In this document: positions 23,838-35,880 of the stretch, piece by piece | How the letters are laid out: every line of letters begins with the position of its first letter | How positions within the stretch are numbered: position 1 is the first letter of the stretch | Assembly: GCA_014843695.1 (NCBI GenBank) | Contig: CM026404.1 | Location: 80,980,847-81,044,846 of the forward strand | Source of the DNA: Archivesica marissinica | Taxonomy: Eukaryota > Mollusca > Bivalvia > Venerida > Vesicomyidae | DNA: 64,000 nt | Reading direction: 5' to 3' | Notes under the pieces: generated by a model | Told to the model about the DNA's origin: nothing | The model's input: only the letters and a program-made list of their open reading frames with translations | Databases searched by the model: none | Made by a program: the position numbers and the translations under genes

Positions 23838-26733
23838 ATCATAACTTTAAATTGAACTGTGTATATGTATATACATATCTTCTGAAGAAACAGAGAATTC
23901 TCAACTGCACAGTATAGAGAAAAACAAACAGTTTGTAAAATGAGAAAAAAGATGACAAGAGATCTATATTAAAGCCAGCTCCAGGTATCTTTCCATGCGT
24001 AGGCCCTACTTTGTTTCAGTTGTCAGTGAATATAATACATTGCTGATGCAAGGCTAGAACATGATGTAAAGGTTGTCTGGAGACTAGCGTGATGCCATCA
24101 TGAGTAAAACATTCCAATAAATGGTCATTCATACATAATACATTATGTAATTTATAAATCTATATACATTCTGTATATTAAATATAATCACAGAAATACC
24201 CATCTGGTTTTCCCAGTCCGGATAAAAATAGACCAACATAATGTCATTCTCGGTGATGTGTCATATTATCATGCGGATATATTCTAAACTTATGGTAGAC
24301 GATCAGCTTCAGTAGGTTGCTGCAATGTTTACATTGTTACCTCCCTTTAACAAAACACGTGGATTGTCAAAACATGCCTAGACTCGTTCGAAATCTTGCT
24401 GAGCTGTTCATTGTAACATTGACGGGACACCGGTATGGTTTAAACTTACGTATATCTGATTTTAATTGATTTCTAGATCGATTTTGGGATTTAAATGTTT
24501 GTCAACTGAAGGTAAATTAGACTTATCTGTATGATAACGTATCTATAATTATGTATTTATATCAGTATGGCCAATCGCGATATTTGATATGAAGTAAGTC
24601 AATAATAAATTATTTTTAATTCTAATTACAGTTATTGTAATGAATGACTATGATGTACTATTTTATCAATGCTGATGTCATAGTATATGATTGTGCTATA
24701 CATAGATGGGACTTAAACACAGATTCCATTTTTTACATACATGTTTTTAATTACATGTAAAAACCTAGACTACTGCACCATGGTAATTAATTAGCTCTAC
24801 TACCTTAATTAAGAATCAGTTAATACGAATTGTATGATATATGTGAACATAGATTGACCACACTAGTGAGAAGAGACGTCGGTGTCTGTAGACAGGTCGT
24901 CTTTAGTCACAGGTTCTACGATTCTGTTACGTCAAGATGTGGATCGACGTGGATGGTCTTATTCACGAGGTGGTCTTTGTTCGGAAGTGTTCTTTAAAAC
25001 ATGACTGCATAATGCTCTGGGGTGCGGTATTTTCATAATCGTGCGAACACAGTCCCAACACACAAGTTTATGTTTGTCCTGTGGTCCTGTGGTCATATAG
25101 TAAGTTATACTTACAGTAACTATGACTTACTATATGACCACAGGGCAAAATGAAATTGTGTCTTGTGCCTGTGAGTGCGAAGCAACTGCTGTCAACAGAT
25201 AAATATATGTGAAGCCAGATCGGTTTCGTTATTAGAACATAATGCTTGTGAGTTCGAAGCAACTGCGGTCAACAGATATATATATGTGAAGCTAGATCGT
25301 TTTCGTTATTAGAACATATGTACTGGGATTCCCGTTTCCCATTAATACAGGAACATATCATAGTGTAACTATTAAATATAGCATGTACAAGACAACATGC
25401 CACAAGTAAACTGCACGTCTATAATACGTTAAGGGAATTTCCCCGTCCGCCATCTTTCCTACGATGTCTCAGCAAAATTGAAACAATATTCGTCGCGAAA
25501 ACGTTTATCGAGTATTTCCGAGTTTACAAGCGCAATATTTATACGTTAATACATGTGCATTATTTTAATACTATTATTAAGAATGAGAATATACGTTATA
25601 TTAATAGATTTAATAAATAGATGCTGGGATAACAATAAGAAATTTAAAAAAATTATGATTCGCGGGCGGGTTCACGAGACTGTATGTATGAATATGACTC
25701 ACATATATTCCATGCTCTCACAAACAAACACCATATTGGATTGGAATATATTGCTAATAAATTAATGTGTGTAAATCATGTTTTGTTAAAATTGTTGGCA
25801 TCAAAATATGGTACTCGCATTCAGTGCAATGTCATATTTCTGGATTGGAATATTTATTTTATGAGCACTGAGCGATACAAACTTGAAACTTTTAAATTTC
25901 AATTAGCGATTGCTTTTCAGCTTTATCTCACACATGTAGTTATCACATGTACATGTATATACTATAGTAGTGCAATATGTTATAGATGAATGATGTATAG
26001 ATGCATAGTCTCTTGTAACTCTGAATTGAGTGGCAATGTACTTTTTAATATGTAACTATATTTTATGTGTGTTATATGCTGTACATTGATGAGACTGAAA
26101 TAAAGAATAAAATAAATATAACTTGACGAACAATTAATACAAAACTTTTTTTGGAACAACACAATTTTATTATTTTGAATATTACTGTCAAGCAGACATT
26201 GTGATAAATGCTGATAGTCGACTATTGTTTGTTCTGTAGGCCTACTTACGTTTTCCGTTTGTTAATATTAATATTTTATTTTTGAATTCCAATAGGCCCA
26301 AAAGCCCATTATGACATATACATGCATACTTTATGGTAAACAGCATAAATTATATAAATACTTGTACATTTTTTTTAGTTTATTTTATTTAGACGTATAC
26401 ATATAGTACATAGTCATAATTATACACATATTATACATACTATTTACACGTGATCAATGTCATACAAGCAAATTATACATGTATTGAGTAGAAATTTTAG
26501 AATAGAATTAGAATAGATATATATTTGGTTTTTAGAGAGGATAAACTTTAATATTACAAATTACTTATTTAGTATGTATGCAAATATACATGTGCATGTC
26601 TACTTGTTTATTCTGGGAAACAAGGTAAGTAAATTAAAACAAACTTTTCTGAATCAGAAAGATTAATAAAATTACCATGAAATATCGTTGATAATTGTAA
26701 TTTGTGAACAACCTTTTATGTTGCATTGCTTGT
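23838..26733. other. AT-rich stretch with palindrome and small duplication
   Basis: A perfect 17-bp inverted repeat, GTGGTCATATAGTAAGT, flanks a 19-bp loop near 25091-25143. A 75-bp unit containing 'cgaagcaactg' and 'gtcaacagata' is duplicated near 25166-25241 and 25247-25321. 'gaaataaagaataaaataaa' near 26097 looks like a polyadenylation region. No exon with a recognisable product was found. Confidence 0.55.
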
Positions 26734-26980
26734 CTTAAACCATTTCATGCTGGATACATTTAAATGCTTTGCAAACAACATAGATCCAGATCAGCAGCAG
26801 CGTGTCGCTGCGTGCTGATCATGATCTATGTTGTTTGCTACATAGCCAATGGTCTTAGCAAGATCATCTGAATAGCAATCAGCATAGAGACTGATCAGAC
26901 GGCACATTCCGTGGTGGCTGATCTGACTCTATGTTCTTTGCAAATACTGTTTGAACGGTATCCAGAATGCAATGGGTTAA
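26734..26980. mobile_element. MITE-2 (TTAA-ended)
   Basis: Left end 'ttaaaccatttcatgctgg', right end 'tccagaatgcaatgggttaa', an inverted pair. Two internal hairpin-prone blocks 'acatagatccagatcagc' and 'gctgatcatgatctatg' form a further palindrome. A second copy lies at 54099-54345. Confidence 0.82.
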
Positions 26981-27696
26981 TTCTTAATTTGTGAAACTGT
27001 AATTATTAATCATCATAATGTGGACATAAAGAGAATATATATATACACATTCCTCAATCATTAGAAAACGCCATTCCCAATAAACTGCTTCTGTAAATTC
27101 AATTGATGCAATTTAACATCAATTATCTGTTGAAATAAATATATAACATTAATTTTTAATGAAATACTAAACAATGTTTTGAAATGTGTATACTATTATA
27201 ACAATGTGTGAATACAAAATTACGATATATTCCCCAAAATAATATATTATTCTTTATTTACATCTCATCATTATACATACAATATTTATAATAATATTAC
27301 ATGTATAGGTTACATAGTAAAAGTACAATGCCTCTCTAACATGGAGCTATAAGAGATGAGCATAATTATACACAATCATTTATCATAATACACACTACAT
27401 CACAGATATTCAACTTTTGTCAATATTTATTTGGTATAACTATATTTAATAAATACATAAAATAATGCGATATAGGGAGATGTAATTATTTTACTAAATT
27501 AAAAAGTAATAATAATGTAAACAACATATAATATTGAATATAATTTACGTTTTTTTGTCAATTTTTATTTATTAGATCGTGCTGAAATTTAAACAATACA
27601 TTTAGGACAATTCTCTATATAAATATACCAGTATATTAAACAAAATAAAGGACAACGATATGGTTGTTAATAGCATTGTCTGTGTTGCTTAGTTAC
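26981..27696. other. AT-rich stretch
   Basis: Nothing recognised except very high A+T content. Confidence 0.5.
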
Positions 27697-29825
27697 GAAA
27701 TATATACACACGCCGAAATATATACACACGCCGAAATATATACACACAATGATACAAGAAATAGGAAATATATACACACAATGGTACAAGAAATAGGAAA
27801 TATATACACACAATGGTACAAGAAATAGGAAATATATACACACAATGGTACAAGAAATAGGAAATATATACACACAATGGTACAAGAAATAGGAAATACA
27901 TGTATATACACACAATAATACAAGAAATAGGAAATATATACACACAATGGTACAAGAAATAGGAAATATATACACACAATGTTACAAGAAATAGGAAATA
28001 TATACACACAATGATACAAGAAATAGGAAATATATACACACAATGGTACAAGAAATAGGAAATATACACACACAATGATACAAGAAATAGGAAATATATA
28101 CACACGCCGAAATATATACACACAATGGTACAAGAAATAGGAAATATATACACACGCCGAAATATACACACACAATGGTACAAGAAATAGGAAATATATA
28201 CACACGCCGAAATATATACACACAATGGTACAAGAAATAGGAAATATATACACACGCCGAAATATATACACACAATGGTACAAGAAATAGGAAATATATA
28301 CACACGCCGAAATATATACACACAATGTTACAAGAAATAGGAAATATATACACACAATAATACAAGAAATAGGAAATATATACACACGCCGAAATATATA
28401 CACACAATGTTACAAGAAATAGGAAATATATACACACAATAATACAAGAAATAGGAAATATATACACACGCCGAAATATATACACACAATGTTACAAGAA
28501 ATAGGAAATATATACACACAATAATACAAGAAATAGGAAATATATACACACGCCGAAATATATACACACAATGTTACAAGAAATAGGAAATATATACACA
28601 CAATAATACAAGAAATAGGAAATATATACACACAATAATACAAGAAATAGGAAATATATACACACAATAATACAAGAAATAGGAAATATATACACACAAT
28701 AATACAAGAAATAGGAAATATATACACACACAATAATACAAGAAATAGGAAATATATACACACACTGTTACAAGAAATAGGAAATATATACACACAATGT
28801 TACAAGAAATAGGAAATATATACACACAATGTTACAAGAAATAGGAAATATATACACACAATGGTACAAGAAATAGGAAATATATACACACAATGGTACA
28901 AGAAATAGGAAATATATACACACAATGGTACAAGAAATAGGAAATATATACACACAATGGTACAAGAAATAGGAAATATATACACACAATAATACAAGAA
29001 ATAGGAAATATATACACACACTGCTACAAGAAATAGGATATATACACACACTGCTACAAGAAATAGGATATATATACACACACTGCTACAAGAAATAGGA
29101 TATATATACACACACTGCTACAAGAAATAGGATATATATACACACACTGCTACAAGAAATAGGATATATATACACACACAATAATACAAGAAATAGGAAA
29201 TATATACACACACTGCTACAAGAAATAGGATATATATACACACAATAATACAAGAAATAGGAAATATATACACACAATGATACAAGAAATAGGAAATATA
29301 TACACACACAATAATACAAGAAATAGGAAATACATGTATATACACACACTGCTACAAGAAATAGGAAATATATACACACACAATAATACAAGAAATAGGA
29401 AATATATACACACACTGCTACAAGAAATAGGAAATATATACACACAATGTTACAAGAAATAGGAAATATATACACACAATAATACAAGAAATAGGAAATA
29501 CATGTATATACACACAATATTACAAGAAATAGGAAATACATGTATATACACACAATAATACAAGAAATAGGAAATACATGTATATACACACAATAATACA
29601 AGAAATAGGAAATACATGTATATACACACAATAATACAAGAAATAGGAAATATATACACACACTGCTACAAGAAATAGGATATATATACACACACAATGG
29701 TACAAGAAATAGGAAATATATACACACAATGCTACAAGAAATAGGAAATATATACACACAATGTTACAAGAAATAGGAAATATATACACACAATGGTACA
29801 AGAAATAGGATATATATACATACAG
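27697..29825. repeat. 32-bp minisatellite, 2.1 kb, with an 18-bp insert variant
   Basis: Unit 'aggaaatatatacacaca' plus 'atggtacaagaaat'. A longer 50-bp form adds 'cgccgaaatatatacacac' and occurs mainly at 27710-28560. 'actgctacaagaaataggat' types dominate 29010-29400, and 'aaatacatgtatatacac' types occur near 29325 and 29490-29640. The many - strand frames of YISYFLYHCVYIFPI type are artefacts of a stop-free unit. Confidence 0.95.
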
Positions 29826-29989
29826 ACATTCTGATACACGCAATAATCATATACACATCAAATGCATTCTGGACATTTCCACTTCTGAACTTGTTTTTAG
29901 TAAAAAGATTATGAATTGAAACTCATCACAAAGTCTCTATATAGAAAAAGAGTAACTAATAGTAAGATATATTTGAAGTAAAATAAGTA

Positions 29990-30095
29990 TTAGTTATTGG
30001 TCTTATATCACATTTTATGGTATTTATTGCAAGGGAGGCGATACCCGACCGCATCAATAAGTTCCATAAAATGTGATATAAGACCGATAACTGAC
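29990..30095. repeat. Inverted repeat upstream of bZIP gene 1
   Basis: Arms of about 26 bp ('ggtcttatatcacattttat' and its reverse complement 'ataaaatgtgatataagacc') are separated by about 45 bp. It is probably a small fold-back element and lies about 365 bp before the first bZIP exon. Confidence 0.8.
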
Positions 30096-30205
30096 TTACA
30101 GATTGTAATATTAGTCACACGCATGCCGCCTTTAGTCTTTGAGGTGCATATCGGCCCGCCCATCAATCTTGATTGACAGCTTCAGACCAGAAAAAGAGCG
30201 TCGCG

Positions 30206-30219
30206 AGGTCACATGACCT
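30206..30219. promoter_or_regulatory. Perfect palindrome AGGTCACATGACCT
   Basis: Two inverted AGGTCA half-sites with a 2-bp spacer, 240 bp before the first coding exon of bZIP gene 1. It could bind a nuclear receptor dimer or, through its central CACATG, a bHLH factor. This is pattern only; chance or repeat origin is possible. Confidence 0.3.
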
Positions 30220-30458
30220 TGTCAATCACATCGTTTCAACTCAAGGCTTCACCGTCTATATCACCGAACGGATCTAGTTATGATTTAACTGTTAATAAAT
30301 AGGTCCGTATTAATGGTCTCGGTGTTAACAATATATTTATATGACTGACCAGGCAACATATATCAACGTCTGCTCCCAGGCTATGTTATTTCTAATCACG
30401 TTATAATACGGTAAAGATGTATGTTTTTTCTAAACAATAAATATTTCTTGCTTTCCAG

Positions 30459-32976
30459 GAATCTGTAAACATGCAAATCTGTGGAATCCAGTTAGCTGAC
30501 CTACATTTTAATTTAGTTGAAGCCACATTGGCATCGATACAGACACAGTCTCTCACGCCAATAATAAAGGAGGAATTGAAGCTGAAAATTCAGTCGAAGC
30601 GTCTTGCACTTGGACAAGAAGAGCTCCCAACACCTGTCTTCAAAGAGCCGGAGAAATGGAAGGTTAGACAAATATTTGAAACTATATAGTACAGTACAAA
30701 TAGGACATTGGGGTAGGAAAAATTTGAACAGAAATGGGAATACTGGTTTTGTTATGTCTAAGGCCTGTGTAATATGACACAATAAAATCTTTTTCTCAAC
30801 CCTTGGTGGAAATAATTATTTTTGGCACTTTCACATATTTTCGAAATTTGTACCAGGAATTTCTGCGGCTAGGTTGATTTGACGAAACATTTAGCAAGGT
30901 GATTTTAATAAAATTCTCTTTTTAAACGTTGACACAATTTGATCCGTGTATTTATTTGTTATTACATTGTATTAGTTATTCCAGTTGAATATGTAGGTCA
31001 CTAGGTCAAGCCAAAGAAAACTATTATATCTACATGTATATCGAGAGGAGCTGCTGGAGTCGGGTATGCACCCAACAGTTTGTATAACTGACTTTTAAGC
31101 CACATGTCCGATCTGGGACCACCGTACCATCTCACATACTTCCAGGTCCGAGGATCGAACCTGGGTTGCATTGGTGAGAAGCTAGCGCGCTAACCACTGC
31201 GCTAATCGAACAGCGGAGAGTCGTGATCAGGTTATTGTCAGCGAATGTGCAGCAAACTATATGGCAACATCGAATGATTTTATAAGTTATATGATATTGT
31301 TTGAAACACCTGTTAGCATATTCAAATGTCCAGTTTTTACCACATACGCATTTATTGTCTATGCTGCAGCTCACACCAGAAGAAGAACAGAAAAGGGATC
31401 ATAGACGAGAGAGAAACCGAGTTGCTGCTTCCAAATGCAGGAACAAGAGAAAATCCAGCACGGAGAGCATGAAAACTGTAAGTATTCTATTCACCACCAA
31501 TGTCCACACAGACAATCCTAGCCAATGATTCAATGGGATGGGATTTCATGCAAATGCCATGTGTTTCGCTTTGTAGAATGACAATGACTCTACTCACGTA
31601 GGCCATACCTGATGCATCATTTGCTTGTTGTAATTGGTTTTTTGTGATATTTAATAAATGATGCTGCACACGGTGTGGTCAAACTTTATAATCTGTACGA
31701 TTAACCAGCATACTGTATTCCCAGTGTATTAAGGTATCGATGGTTTTATTTACAGTCACTAGCAGAAGAAGAGTTACGGAATTACAGTCTAAAAAGAAAG
31801 ATTGAGGATTTGGAGAGTGAGAAGCTGCAGCTCATAAAGCGCTTATATTTACAACATACCACAACTCAGGTAGGCATCGTAGATACACAACCAGCCAGTG
31901 TCTGTTCTACTACAGCAGTTGCATCACCTTCGCCACAGAGCGCTATGCCACCCGGATATTTATCAGCAGGCATTATAGATACACAACCAGCCAGTGTCTG
32001 TCCTACTACAGCAGTTGCATCACCTTCGCCACAGAGCGCTGTGTCACCCGGATATTTATCAGCAGGCATTATAGATACACAACCAGCCAGTGTCTGTCCT
32101 ACTACAGCAGTTGCATCACATTCGCCACATAGTGCTATATCACCCGGACCTTTATCATCCTCATCCTCATTAGTAGTAGCATCATCAGCGCTTCCAACAC
32201 CAACCTCGCCAGTAAGCACACCTCGCACATACCCGGACCGCTCGGTATCTGCAGCACGCACACTTCCTTCGGTTGGCAACTTCAACTTCATGACCTCGCC
32301 TGATAACATCAATATGCCATCAACTTCCTCTGGAGTTTATGCGTGTAGGGCTGTTGTAAGTCCAAGAAGAATGTCTGAGGAATACTTGCCTAGAATAAGT
32401 ACACCAAGTTACCGACGCTTCTCTGCCGACTGTCAGCCAGAAAATTACTTTGGCGGGTGTTACCAGGAACCTCAACGTCAGCTGCATCCATTTTATATTG
32501 CTCAAACACCCTCGATTCCAGCAGAGAAGCAGCAAAGTGTTGTCGATGCACATGCCTTACAAGCATACACGGACAATCAAACACACACGTCAACTTACGA
32601 GCAATACACTGATAAGCAGCACTACTCGGCCAGTAGCAGTTTTGAGAACAAACCGGATATGGAAACCGACTGTCTCAGCGATGACGAGTTCTTCCAATTT
32701 GAAAATCAGCAAATGCCATTCGAACAGTACCAAACAAATATCTTCGTGCCCAATGAAAACAACATGGATATGGTCGTGTCTGATGGTTTGAAGTATGTAG
32801 AGAAACACATCGAATGTATGAAAGATAGTTTAGGAACCGAGGAACATGGTCCTGAAAATAAGCAGTTGTTTGATTCCTATTTCATACCACTTATACCAGT
32901 ATTTGAAGACGAGGCCACTGTACCAGAATGTGGACAAGGGAACCAGACATGTCCAACATCTCCTACATTCTATTAA
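30459..32976 (+). CDS. bZIP transcription factor, ATF3/JDP2/FOS type, 506 aa from first visible Met
   Basis: Exons 30459-30662, 31370-31477 and 31756-32976 join in phase 0 at clean ag/gt sites. Coding is taken from ATG 30471 because no upstream exon was identified; the acceptor at 30458 means that a 5' exon exists. Residues 29-46 read LTPIIKEELKLKIQSKRL, the ATF3/JDP2 N-terminal signature. Exon 2 has the basic region RRERNRVAASKCRNKRK with the canonical N-x2-A-A-x2-C-R. The zipper follows in exon 3 (leucines of LKRKIEDLESEKLQLIKRL). Then comes a long Ser/Thr/Pro-rich tail with three 32-residue repeats (DTQPASVCPTTAVASPSPQS core, 96-bp period from 31882) and an acidic part (CLSDDEFFQFE). Such proteins bind AP-1/CRE sites as dimers in the nucleus and act in stress responses. 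Human ATF3 is 181 aa and FOS 380 aa, so the tail is FOS-like in size on an ATF3-like front. A polyadenylation signal AATAAA is at 33567-33572. Confidence 0.88.
31085..31215 (-). mobile_element. tRNA-like SINE-E fragment in intron 1 of bZIP gene 1
   Basis: The reverse strand reads 'gattagcgcagtggttagcg', then B box 'caggttcgatcctcgg' and 'tatgtgagatggtacggtgg'. A related piece lies at 49835-49990. Confidence 0.65.
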
Positions 32977-32999
32977 TTAGTAACAAACTGATTGGCATA

Positions 33000-33874
33000 G
33001 TGAATTTACATTTTAGTGTGTATATTTGACAACTATGTATGGTTGGTTATCGGGTTTGAATTTAATAGTTATAAATGCATATATCATTTCATGTTCATCA
33101 ATTAGTCTAGGTATCATGTATTCAGTTACATTAGCAGTGATGTGTTTATCCAATGACAATTGGTCAGTAAACTTGTTATTTCAACGCTAGGATTGTCTTC
33201 ATCTGTATCATTCCATATTAGGGCATTATTGAATTGTAGAGCTATTGGTACCATTATTTAGAATGGTCAGTGACATACGCACAATTTCTTACAGCTGTTC
33301 TTCTAGCATTTTTGTTTCTGTTAATTGGCCAAATACTTTAGCAAACACGTACCATGATTTTGGTAGATCTAGATATGTTGTTGCTCAATTTCTTTCAGCT
33401 GTTCTTTTAGCTGTTTCTGTTGATTGGCCAAATACAGGAAAACAATTTCTAAAAGTCGTGCATTGTGACGTTTATTGTACATTATCTTGTTTTACTTTTA
33501 AAGTAAAATATGTCTCCTTCCGACTTTATTACTTGTAGAATATAATAATTTTGAGACATACATTGAAATAAATATTTCATAAATTACCTGGCGGGGCAAT
33601 CAGAACTATAACAATGATTAACAGCGTTCAGTCGAAATGTGTTCATCAAATCCATGTAATGGTGAATTTCATCTATTCATTATCAACCAAATGTGTTCAA
33701 TATTAACATGTCTAGCCTAGTGGTATATACCACCTCGTGTTCTGTCGGGAAGTTTCATTTGTAGTCAGCGTGGTAGTCAAACTAAAACTAGTGCTAACAT
33801 ATGTTTTAATAATACACAAAGGTGCTATAGAAAGCTATTGTTTACAATAGGGTGCAGCTGCGGGTAATAATGTG
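33000..33874. other. 3' UTR and flank of bZIP gene 1
   Basis: Contains two imperfect copies of 'cagctgttcttctagc...ttaattggccaaatac' type sequence (near 33292 and 33399) and the AATAAA at 33567. The 97-codon frame at 33245 arises from this duplication and has no coding features. Confidence 0.6.
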
Positions 33875-34158
33875 ATGGATATGTAGTCCAGTGGTAACAC
33901 GCTGGACTGGTAATCCAGTGATCGCAGGTTCGATCCTCCACCTGACCCTAATAAAATTAACAGTCTTTCAGATGGGACGTTAAGCCGAGGTCTCGTGTCC
34001 GTGCTTTACATCATGCACGTAAAAGAACCAGAGGAGATTCTGGAATGGGTCACTCTCTGTATCATTGCACTATCCTCCAAAAATTTAAAATGACTAATCT
34101 CTTCAGGAGGCGTCGCTCATATGGGCAACCGGTAGCGACGGTAAATAAACGTAAAACA
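33875..34158 (+). mobile_element. SINE-A, full length
   Basis: tRNA-Thr(GGT)-like head 'gtagtccagtggtaacacgc', B box 'gcaggttcgatcc', internal 'gatgggacgttaagccgagg', tail 'gtagcgacggtaaataaacg'. Confidence 0.92.
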
Positions 34159-34599
34159 CATCATATTTGTATAGCAGTAAGTTTTTGCATATGTGGTGTC
34201 ACGGATGAATAATTTGTAATGTGTCTAGTATCATATATTAAATATATTTGTAAAGCAATAACGTTTTTGTATATATGGTGTACAAACACGGAAAATGAAT
34301 ACATTTATAATGTGTCGAATTTCGAATATTAAATATATTTGTAAAGCAGTAACGTTATTGCTTATATGGTGTACATACTGTGCAAAACCCCAATTTGCAC
34401 GAAATATTTATTTTATTGTTATATATAAATAATAATGTATTATATAAATACATTAAACTGTTTCTATATATGGCCAAATGTTTACCATGTAATATATATA
34501 TATTTGTTTTATGCATAATCGTCTGCTATTATTTTCGCGCCTAAAATTATCAATCTCGCTTCGCGCGGGAAATGACTTAAGATGTTAGGCCTAATCTCA

Positions 34600-35425
34600 G
34601 TTTATCAAGGCCGTGGTTGCAGGTGTCCAGTTATGTAATACAAAGGCACCGAACTGGTTTGATGGTGTAATATTAGATAACAGGCCGTGGTTGCAGGTGT
34701 CCAGTTATGTAATACAAAGGCACAGAACTGGTTTGATGGTGTAATATTAGATAACATAACAGATGTTTAGGAATAACAGATGTTTTAGGAATTGTTATAT
34801 CATATATACACTGATTCAATTATGTATATAAGAAATGGATTTTATTAACATAAATCAGACACACTAGAGCCTAACTCCAGGAGCGAGAAAGGTCGTGATC
34901 TCAATCTAGTATATAGAACATATAAACTGTATTTATGATACTTAGATATTATGGATATTATAAGAAATATAACTTATAAAGATTTGTCGAATAATTAAAT
35001 TGTTCAGCCATAGAAGAAACAGAGTTTCGGCGAACCACCAGAAGGTGATTAAAAGTTAATCTAATCAGAAACAGTGATTAGATTATAGTGATAGTGAGTA
35101 ATGACGGATTAGAAAGATTGGATGTTAAATATATTGTGTAAGCGCATAGTCGGCTCACACAAATGGATTGTTAAATAAGCTTTTAATGATACGATGTATA
35201 TATATATAGATCACTGATTATATATATATGGATATTTCTGATGCCAATTTAAACAAGATATTATATAGAAGAAATGTAATACTGTGTTGAGTTATCATTA
35301 ATACATATAATAACGAAGAAACCCCCTAGACAACTCCAGCGAGTCTACAATAGGATAGATCCTGGTAAGAGCCGTAGCAACCGAGACATATTATTACGAG
35401 AAGAAAAAGGAGAGTTTGCGACAAT
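34600..35425 (+). mobile_element. Probable 5' LTR region of the gypsy-like element
   Basis: The right edge is set at ...GCGACA (35425), two bases before the primer site, as is usual for LTR ends. The left edge is unknown because no 3' LTR is visible for comparison. A 78-bp tandem duplication ('ggccgtggttgcaggtgtcc' at about 34608 and 34683) lies near the presumed start. Confidence 0.5.
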
Positions 35426-35427
35426 TG

Positions 35428-35445
35428 GGGGCTCATCCGGGATTG
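35428..35445 (+). promoter_or_regulatory. Primer-binding site, tRNA-Pro type
   Basis: TGGGGGCTCATCCGGGAT matches the 3' end complement of tRNA-Pro, the primer used by gammaretroviruses and some gypsy elements, with one difference from the common form as I recall it. It sits two bases after a CA that can end the LTR. Confidence 0.8.
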
Positions 35446-35880
35446 GAAATAAAGAAGAAATGACATATCGTGACATATTGTGAAGGACACTAGAATTTAT
35501 ATATGGAATATTGTGAAGGACACTAGGATTTATACATGAAGAATACAAGGGACTATTAATTAACGTGGGAAAACAGAAGTGCATGCGAGACAGTGTTAGA
35601 ATTTGGAAATAAGTGAAAGACGTCAACGAATTATTAAATTAATGAAATGGATTAAATTATTGGAAATTGGAAATGTGCAAACTTTGAATATGTGATAAAT
35701 TATATATTGGATTAACGAACGAGACAGACTTCGGTAAGTACCAGTTTTCTTTTCATAGAGGCTTAATATTATCATTAAAATTATATTAGTGATTTACTTC
35801 CTTTTATTGAACTCAATTCTATAATACATTTGGAGATACATTCTGGGGATTAAAAATTTTGGGAAATAAAAAAAAATAAA

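Noticed and set aside
25684..25989. 101-codon frame
   Set aside because: AT-rich sequence with no recognisable motif; overlapping alternative frames equally open.
27667..29843. Many - strand frames resembling hydrophobic membrane repeats
   Set aside because: They arise from the 32-bp array; every frame reads a cyclic permutation of the same unit.
33245..33538. 97-codon frame downstream of bZIP gene 1
   Set aside because: Covers an imperfect direct repeat in the probable 3' UTR and runs up to the polyadenylation signal.
33875..33950. tRNA-Thr gene
   Set aside because: The tRNA-like head belongs to SINE-A, present many times with the same 3' body; stems are imperfect. The same reason excludes tRNA calls at 2181, 41686, 43187, 44729, 48713 and 61819.
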